From Dinoroseobacter sp965279125 (GTDB lineage Bacteria; Pseudomonadota; Alphaproteobacteria; Rhodobacterales; Rhodobacteraceae): a stretch of DNA of 64,000 nucleotides. Made by a program: the position numbers and the translations under genes. The stretch lies in contig CBDIHL010000040.1 in the NCBI GenBank assembly GCA_965279125.1, forward strand, positions 1 to 64,000, given 5' to 3'. A model generated the notes under the pieces. It saw nothing but the letters and a program-made list of their open reading frames with translations. It was not told the origin of the DNA and did not search any database. Positions within the stretch are counted from its first letter, which is position 1. Every line of letters begins with the position of its first letter. Shown one piece after another: positions 61,117-64,000 of this stretch.

Positions 61117-61905
61117 TCATATGGGGCTCAGCGCCGTTACGCCCCCGTCAACGGCCAAAAACTGCCCGGTGATGTGCCTGCCGGCCGCAGATGCAAACAG
61201 TAGTGCCGCACCGACCAGGTCGTCGTCTCCACCAATGCGTCCGAGAGGGGAATTTCTGGTCATTGCATCCATTCCCTCTTTTTCAATTGCGTGATTGGCC
61301 ATTCGGGTGGGGAAGATACCCGGAACGATCGCGTTGACATTGATGCCGAAGCGCCCCCATTCGCACGCAAGTGACCTGGTGAAGTTGATAACAGCTGCCT
61401 TGCTGGTGTTGTAAGCGATAGATGGCCGGTCCGGTCGGCTGCCCGCCAATCCGAGAATCGACGACAGGTTGATTATTCGACCATAGCCATTCGGAATCAT
61501 GCTCTGAGTTGCCGCTTGTTGACACATAAGGAACATAGCTCGCGTGTTGAGATTCATCACCTTGTCCCACGCCTCGATCGAATGTTGTTCAGCAGCGGCT
61601 CCCCAAGTCGCTCCCGCGTTGTTCACTAATATGTCGATCCGGCCAAAGTGGTCCATCGCGGCATTGACGACTCGCGCGGGTTCAGTCGACAGAGAAATGT
61701 CCGCGGTGAGGGCCCGAACATCGAGGCCCTCGCCCTGCATCTGCTTCCGAGCTGCCTCCAGTTCAGCCTCCTTGCGGGACACGATCACTAGCCTAGCGCC
61801 CGCTTCACCGAGGGCCCGGGCAAATTGCAGGCCGAGCCCCCGTGACCCGCCGGTCACCAGTGCGACCCTGTCCGTCAAGTCAAATAGCGAGAGTGCTTTT
61901 TTCAT
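61117..61905 (-). CDS. Short-chain dehydrogenase/reductase (SDR)
   Basis: This is a 262-residue classical SDR: cofactor motif ALVTGGSRGLGLQFARALG, NNAGATWG, catalytic Ser in INLSSILGLAGS and YxxxK in IAYNTSKAAVINF, ending TGQFLAVDGGVTALSP. It oxidises or reduces a hydroxyl/keto intermediate. Its ATG immediately follows the stop of the hydratase gene upstream, so the two are an operon under the promoter at 62698-62770. Confidence 0.9.
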   Translation of the reverse strand: MKKALSLFDLTDRVALVTGGSRGLGLQFARALGEAGARLVIVSRKEAELEAARKQMQGEGLDVRALTADISLSTEPARVVNAAMDHFGRIDILVNNAGATWGAAAEQHSIEAWDKVMNLNTRAMFLMCQQAATQSMIPNGYGRIINLSSILGLAGSRPDRPSIAYNTSKAAVINFTRSLACEWGRFGINVNAIVPGIFPTRMANHAIEKEGMDAMTRNSPLGRIGGDDDLVGAALLFASAAGRHITGQFLAVDGGVTALSPI

Positions 61906-62697
61906 CTATTCCCCCTTAAAGACCGGAGGCCGGCGCTCGATGAAAGACATCGCGCCTTCTTCCACATCTTTGGTGTGGCGCAGAACTTCCATGCTTTCGG
62001 AGATCATACGTACTGCATCTTGCAGGGGCGCGTCCAACGCATATCGGGCGTTGGCTATGGTACTGCTGACGGCTAATGGCGCCGCCAGACCGATCCGGCG
62101 TGCGATGGCAAGAGACTCTTCGAATGCACTCCCGTCGGCGACGGACTTCTGGACAATTCCGAACCTCAGCGCAGTCTCCGTAGTGAACTCGTCGCCTGTG
62201 AGCATCAGGCTCATAGCATTTCCCCAGCCCGCCCGTTGGACCATCCGAACCGTGGCTCCGCCGTATGGAATTGCACCTCGCTTCACTTCCAGTTGAGAAA
62301 ATCTTGCGCTGGCGCCGGCAACGACAATGTCGGATGCAAGCGCGAGCTCGACGCCGACGGTAAAACAGATGCCTTCGACGGCCACGACAACCGGCTTTGT
62401 CCGGAGTGGCCCTGACAGTCCCATGGGATCCAGGCAACCTTCGGGTGTCAACATGATGTCTTGTCCTTTGCGCTTCTCACGCCACATCGGAAGGTCCAAA
62501 CCTCCGGTGAAGTGCGGGCCTGTTGCCCGAAGTAGGCCGACCCGCAGGGTACCGTCAGCTTCCAGCGTCTCGTACGCAACGCGTAACTGTTCCCACATCT
62601 CCGGGGTTATGCCGTTCCGTTTTGCCTCGCGATCCAACGTCATCACAAAGACGCCGCCATCCATGCGCTCCGTGATTACCCTGCCATTGCTGTCCAT
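61906..62697 (-). CDS. Enoyl-CoA hydratase/isomerase family protein
   Basis: This 263-residue crotonase has MTLDREAKRNGITPEM, GLLRATGPHFTGGLDLPMW and VEGICFTVGVELALASDIVV, where the second oxyanion loop has GICFTVGVE instead of the usual glycine-rich run. The third region, LEVKRGAIPYGGATVRMVQRAG, lacks the usual acidic residue, so it could be an isomerase or lyase instead of a hydratase. It is the first gene of the unit with the SDR. Confidence 0.85.
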   Translation of the reverse strand: MDSNGRVITERMDGGVFVMTLDREAKRNGITPEMWEQLRVAYETLEADGTLRVGLLRATGPHFTGGLDLPMWREKRKGQDIMLTPEGCLDPMGLSGPLRTKPVVVAVEGICFTVGVELALASDIVVAGASARFSQLEVKRGAIPYGGATVRMVQRAGWGNAMSLMLTGDEFTTETALRFGIVQKSVADGSAFEESLAIARRIGLAAPLAVSSTIANARYALDAPLQDAVRMISESMEVLRHTKDVEEGAMSFIERRPPVFKGE

Positions 62698-62735
62698 AGT
62701 GCAATCTCCAAAAATTTACGATACAGTACTGTTGT

Positions 62736-62751
62736 CTGACTGTTTAGTCAA
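62736..62751. promoter_or_regulatory. CTGAC-N6-GTCAA operator candidate, site 5, with promoter
   Basis: CTGAC TGTTTA GTCAA lies between divergent genes starting at 62697 and 62771. On the minus strand TTGACT (rc of 62746-62751) and TACTGT (rc of 62723-62728) are 17 bases apart, a plausible promoter for the hydratase/SDR unit, with the dyad over its -35. Confidence 0.55.
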
Positions 62752-62770
62752 TATTTTTCCACGGAGCTTC

Positions 62771-63808
62771 ATGAGTCGCGATATTCAAGTTGCAGGTGCG
62801 CCTGGCTCACCTTACACACGAAAAATGTTGGGTGTACTACGGTACCGGCGTATTCCTTATCGATACGTAACTCACACTGCCAAAATTCAATCCCTTCCGC
62901 CTGCGCGAGTTTCGCTACTACCTACATTCTATTTTTCAAAGGCAGACGGCACACTTGAACCAATGATTGACTCCAGCATGATCATTCGTCGGCTCGACAC
63001 GGAATACGACGCTCGACAACTTGCCCCGGCGTGCTCCGGTATTGCATTGCTGGACGCCCTGGTTGAAGACTACGCAGACGAGTGGCTGACCAAGGCGATG
63101 TTTCACTATCGCTGGACATATCAGCCTGATATTGAAAAGTCCATTGCAATTCTTCCAATTTGGTTCGAACCACCAATGGATGAAGAAACGCTTCGTTCAA
63201 AGGGTCGGGCATTCGCGTCGAGACAGATCAGTCGGCTTCGATACGTAGGATCAAACGCTTTGACGGGGCCTGTGATCGAGGCGGGGTTTTCCCGTCTGCT
63301 CCGGATTCTTGAGCGTCACTTTTCCAAGTACCCGTTCATATTTGGGGGCAGGCCCACAGCCGCAGATTTCGCGATATTTGGACAGCTCAGCCAAAGCGCG
63401 CTCTTTGATCCCACTCCCGCAGCAATTGTCATGAACGAGGCCCCACGCGTCCTTGGATGGACAATTGCGATGGAGGATTTGTCAGGTGCCGAGGCGGGCG
63501 AATTGTTCGCGATCAACAAACTTCCTCCGACGATACTTGAACTTCTCGCTGAGATCGGCTGCACGCATGTCCCTTTGCTACTCGCGAATGAGCAAGCCTT
63601 GGCAGAGTCTCGGACAACATTTGAGGCGTCGATCTGCGGCACACCCTGGCAGCAAACGACCTTTGCTTACCATCTTCGCTGCCTGCGCAATCTTCGCGAC
63701 GAGTATGAATCCCTTGAACGGACAGCCCTCAAACATGTCGACGCCCTGATAAAGGCGACCGGCTGCGCTGCTCTGTTCCCGCAAGCATTAGAACGCATTG
63801 ATCACTGA
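62771..63808 (+). CDS. Glutathione S-transferase-like protein, long
   Basis: This 345-residue protein has a thioredoxin-fold start, IQVAGAPGSPYTRKMLGVLRYRRIPYRYV, with SPYT at the GST active-site position, then an all-helical C-terminal part (FIFGGRPTAADFAIFGQLSQ, typical GST C-domain). It is longer than usual GSTs (200-240), with about 100 extra residues at the end. The ATG at 62771 has GGAG 4 bases upstream. It could conjugate glutathione or process an activated intermediate. It is divergent from the hydratase/SDR unit. Confidence 0.75.
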   Translation: MSRDIQVAGAPGSPYTRKMLGVLRYRRIPYRYVTHTAKIQSLPPARVSLLPTFYFSKADGTLEPMIDSSMIIRRLDTEYDARQLAPACSGIALLDALVEDYADEWLTKAMFHYRWTYQPDIEKSIAILPIWFEPPMDEETLRSKGRAFASRQISRLRYVGSNALTGPVIEAGFSRLLRILERHFSKYPFIFGGRPTAADFAIFGQLSQSALFDPTPAAIVMNEAPRVLGWTIAMEDLSGAEAGELFAINKLPPTILELLAEIGCTHVPLLLANEQALAESRTTFEASICGTPWQQTTFAYHLRCLRNLRDEYESLERTALKHVDALIKATGCAALFPQALERIDH

Positions 63809-63907
63809 CGCTTTTCCGCGACAAACGTTTAAACCTCGGATTTCATTCTTCCCATCTCGTGAATGCAGTACCGCCCACCTACACTTTTACGAAGGTAACG
63901 ATCCCAC

Positions 63908-64000
63908 ATGCATAGTCATCTACAGACGGATATATCCGACCGAGTTCTGACCGTCAGACTCCACCGCCCGTCCAAACGCAATGCTTTGACACTTGAGATG
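63908..64000 (+). CDS. Enoyl-CoA hydratase family protein, 5' fragment
   Basis: From the ATG at 63908 the frame stays open to the window end (31 codons) and reads ISDRVLTVRLHRPSKRNALTLEM, the standard crotonase N-terminal signature. It lies 99 bases after the GST-like gene on the same strand. The remainder is outside the window. Confidence 0.7.
   Translation, partial: MHSHLQTDISDRVLTVRLHRPSKRNALTLEM

Noticed and set aside
1..64000. CRISPR arrays, insertion sequences, rRNA operons
   Set aside because: No regularly spaced repeats, transposase motifs or rRNA sequence were noticed while reading the window.

Overview
The window reads as a chromosomal segment of a high-GC betaproteobacterium, most likely Burkholderiales/Comamonadaceae (inference). 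The grounds are very GC-rich coding sequence, six Bug/TctC-type periplasmic binding proteins, a MobA-type aromatic hydroxylase, a LigD/Ku pair and many CoA-dependent acid-degradation genes. No rRNA, complete tRNA, transposase or CRISPR array was seen.

Region 1 (1-15.2 kb) is housekeeping and accessory core: the 3' end of a histidine kinase, a GspA/GspB pair, the LigD and Ku genes for non-homologous end joining with two tiny divergent genes between them, a cation/proton antiporter, a Crp/Fnr regulator, a MipA-like outer-membrane protein, an iron-type ABC permease divergent from its ATPase, a 730-bp intergenic stretch holding a 233-bp imperfect palindrome, and an alpha/beta hydrolase. The permease and the hydrolase each carry an apparent single-base insertion.

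Region 2 (15.2-22.6 kb) is one minus-strand operon led by a GntR/FCD regulator: VOC protein, fumarylacetoacetate-hydrolase family, quinone-reductase-like MDR, two Bug proteins, a DUF1185 protein and an MtaD/TRZ-like amidohydrolase. Region 3 (22.7-38.05 kb) is a tightly packed 13-gene minus-strand operon, divergent from an IclR regulator. It encodes acid uptake, activation to CoA, two acyl-CoA dehydrogenases, hydratases, an SDR, a CoA-transferase, a single-chain biotin-dependent acyl-CoA carboxylase, a Cys-less thiolase with its own DUF35 partner, and a nitronate-monooxygenase-like flavoprotein. It looks like a complete beta-oxidation-type pathway for an unidentified, possibly branched or cyclic, acid. 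Region 4 (39-44.8 kb) is a LysR-controlled aromatic module: class II aldolase-like protein, Bug, MobA-like hydroxylase and a convergent Bug.

At about 44.9 kb the composition falls visibly. The junction holds a 15-bp match to a tRNA-Ser 3' end followed by three TACCCC repeats, which looks like the att end of an integrated island. Region 5 (45.2-64 kb, beyond the window) is a second, lower-GC CoA-catabolic block: enoyl-CoA hydratases, two thiolases, AMP-ligase, SDR, metallo-beta-lactamase-fold hydrolase, three nitronate-monooxygenase-like genes, two LivK-type binding proteins and a GST-like protein. Five promoter regions in this block share a palindrome TTGAC-N6-GTCAA, suggesting one regulon under a regulator that is not in the window. 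This shared operator, the island junction and the Cys-less thiolase/DUF35 pair are the most interesting signals.
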